Source: Prolixibacteraceae bacterium (GTDB lineage Bacteria > Bacteroidota > Bacteroidia > Bacteroidales > Prolixibacteraceae). From it: a stretch of 64,000 nt of DNA. Every line of letters starts with the position of its first letter. Positions within the stretch are counted from its first letter, which is position 1. The notes beneath the pieces are model-generated. The model had not been told where the DNA came from, ran no database searches, and saw nothing but the letters and a program-made list of their open reading frames with translations. The stretch lies in NCBI GenBank assembly GCA_003506435.1, contig DOAQ01000030.1, positions 1 to 64,000 on the forward strand. Direction: 5' to 3'. Positions 63,000-64,000 of the stretch are shown here, piece after piece. Both the position numbers and the translations under genes were made by a program.

Positions 63000-64000
63000 A
63001 TGGCATACAAATTAAAACTTCCATTTCTGATTTTTCTCTTTTTTGTGATGTCAGAAGTAACATTTTCTCAGGTTCTGGCCCAATGGAGGGGCTTTAATCG
63101 CAGCGGAATCTACGGCGAGCATGAGTTGATGGACTATTGGCCGAATAACGGGCCTGAAATGATTTGGGCTACAGAAACAATTGGAGCTGGCTACGCTTCC
63201 CCTGCCGTTACGAAAGACAAATTGTATGTAAACGGAGAGATAGATAGTACCAGCTATTTATTTGTTTTTGACCTCCAGGGGAAATTGCTATGGAAAGCGC
63301 CCAATGGGAAAGAGTTTTTTGGTGAAGGTTATTCGAAAAGCTTTCCAGGTGCACGTTCTACTCCCTCTGTTTATGCTGACTTGGTTTATGTGTCCTCAGG
63401 GAACGGTAGAATTGCTTGCTTCGATGCAATAACCGGTAATAGTCAATGGTCTGTCGATATGGTAAATGATTTGGGTGGAAAGAGGAGTCAATTCGGGTAT
63501 TCAGAATCGTTACTGGTGGACGAAAAATTGGTTTATTGCTTCCCGGGTGGGGACCAAATTAATTTTGCTGCGTTAGACCGGTTTACAGGTAAAACAATAT
63601 GGACATCAAAAGCACTGGGCGATAGAGCGTCATTCTGCTCTCCGGTCTTTATCGATTTAAAAGAACTCAAAATATTGGTCACATTATCAAAAGAATACCT
63701 TGTCGGACTGGATTGTCAGACAGGAGAACTTTTATGGTCGCACAAACTGGATTCTGTGGTTATCGAAGGGGAACATTGTAACACCCCGGTTTATTCCGAT
63801 GGTTTCATTTATTATACCGCCGGTGATAAAAATGGCAACGGGGCCGTTAAATTATCCTTGTCTGCTGACGGAAGAACTATTAAAGAAGTTTGGAGAAACC
63901 GTAACGTGGACAATGCTTTTGGCGGGATGATAAAAATCGGGCCTTATTTGTATAGTACAGTCAAGTCTAACAAGTTGAAGTGCGTAGATGTGAATACTGG
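63000..64000 (+). CDS. PQQ-binding-like beta-propeller protein, partial (3' end beyond the window)
   Basis: The reading frame opens with ATG at 63000 and is uninterrupted to the window end, giving 333 residues so far. A signal peptide (MAYKLKLPFLIFLFFVMSEVTFSQ) is followed by propeller blades: WRGFNRSGIYGE, GAGYASPAVTKDKLYV, IACFDAITGNSQW, FAALDRFTGKTIW, and LVGLDCQTGELLW. The recurring D-x-x-TG-x-x-W pattern is that of PQQ/WD-like repeats. Many such proteins are outer-membrane or periplasmic and may be dehydrogenase-like or simply structural. It starts 41 bases after the LamG gene and probably belongs to locus 3. Confidence 0.85.
   Translation, partial: MAYKLKLPFLIFLFFVMSEVTFSQVLAQWRGFNRSGIYGEHELMDYWPNNGPEMIWATETIGAGYASPAVTKDKLYVNGEIDSTSYLFVFDLQGKLLWKAPNGKEFFGEGYSKSFPGARSTPSVYADLVYVSSGNGRIACFDAITGNSQWSVDMVNDLGGKRSQFGYSESLLVDEKLVYCFPGGDQINFAALDRFTGKTIWTSKALGDRASFCSPVFIDLKELKILVTLSKEYLVGLDCQTGELLWSHKLDSVVIEGEHCNTPVYSDGFIYYTAGDKNGNGAVKLSLSADGRTIKEVWRNRNVDNAFGGMIKIGPYLYSTVKSNKLKCVDVNT

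Overview
The window is from a member of the Bacteroidota, most likely a polysaccharide-degrading Bacteroidales/Marinilabiliales-type bacterium (the order is an inference). The evidence is three SusC/SusD pairs each with its own ECF sigma factor and FecR anti-sigma factor, many lipoproteins of the DUF4959/DUF5000/DUF4998 families, TAnnTTTG promoter boxes (the Bacteroidota -7 element), and weak ribosome-binding sites throughout. No phage, insertion sequence, integrase or CRISPR array was seen.

Layout. (1) 191-8309 is core-type sequence: a type I pullulanase with a small membrane protein; a minus-strand block of two LiaI/LiaF-like membrane proteins, a LytS-type histidine kinase and a LytTR response regulator; glnS; folB; and tRNA-Cys. 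(2) 8458-15577 (minus) is a four-gene operon: Gfo/Idh/MocA oxidoreductase, a 1137-residue HEAT protein with two DUF1080 domains, an SGNH hydrolase and an FAD-dependent oxidoreductase. It looks like a keto-sugar route for glycoside cleavage. (3) 15921-39739 (minus) holds two paralogous Sus-type loci in tandem, each sigma-FecR-SusC-SusD-DUF4959/DUF5000-DUF4998. Between them lie a BNR_4 beta-propeller protein resembling ulvan lyases, a GH105 unsaturated uronyl hydrolase, and a DUF4998 protein fused to a phosphodiester glycosidase (NAGPA) domain. (4) 40034-47578 (plus) is a LacI-controlled operon: GH172/DUF2961, DUF6786, a FucP-like permease and GH116. (5) 47913-64000 (plus) is a third sigma-FecR-SusC-SusD locus, followed by two SGNH hydrolases, a clan GH-A (GH5-like) hydrolase, a WbsX/GH99-like protein, a GH28-like beta-helix protein, a LamG lipoprotein and a PQQ-type beta-propeller protein cut by the window end.

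How the genes work together (inference from families). Secreted lyases, hydrolases and esterases trim acidic or acylated polysaccharide. SusC/SusD pairs import the oligosaccharides. The STN domain of each SusC signals through FecR to release its partner sigma factor, which raises expression of that locus. Periplasmic GH105, GH116, GH172 and DUF1080 enzymes finish the breakdown, and the FucP-like permease carries the resulting sugar inward. A lyase next to an unsaturated uronyl hydrolase points to a uronic-acid polysaccharide. No sulfatase is present, so a specific substrate such as ulvan cannot be named.

All three susC genes carry a stem-loop in the fecR-susC gap, and hairpins also follow the SusD or surface-lipoprotein genes, which suggests RNA-level tuning inside these operons.
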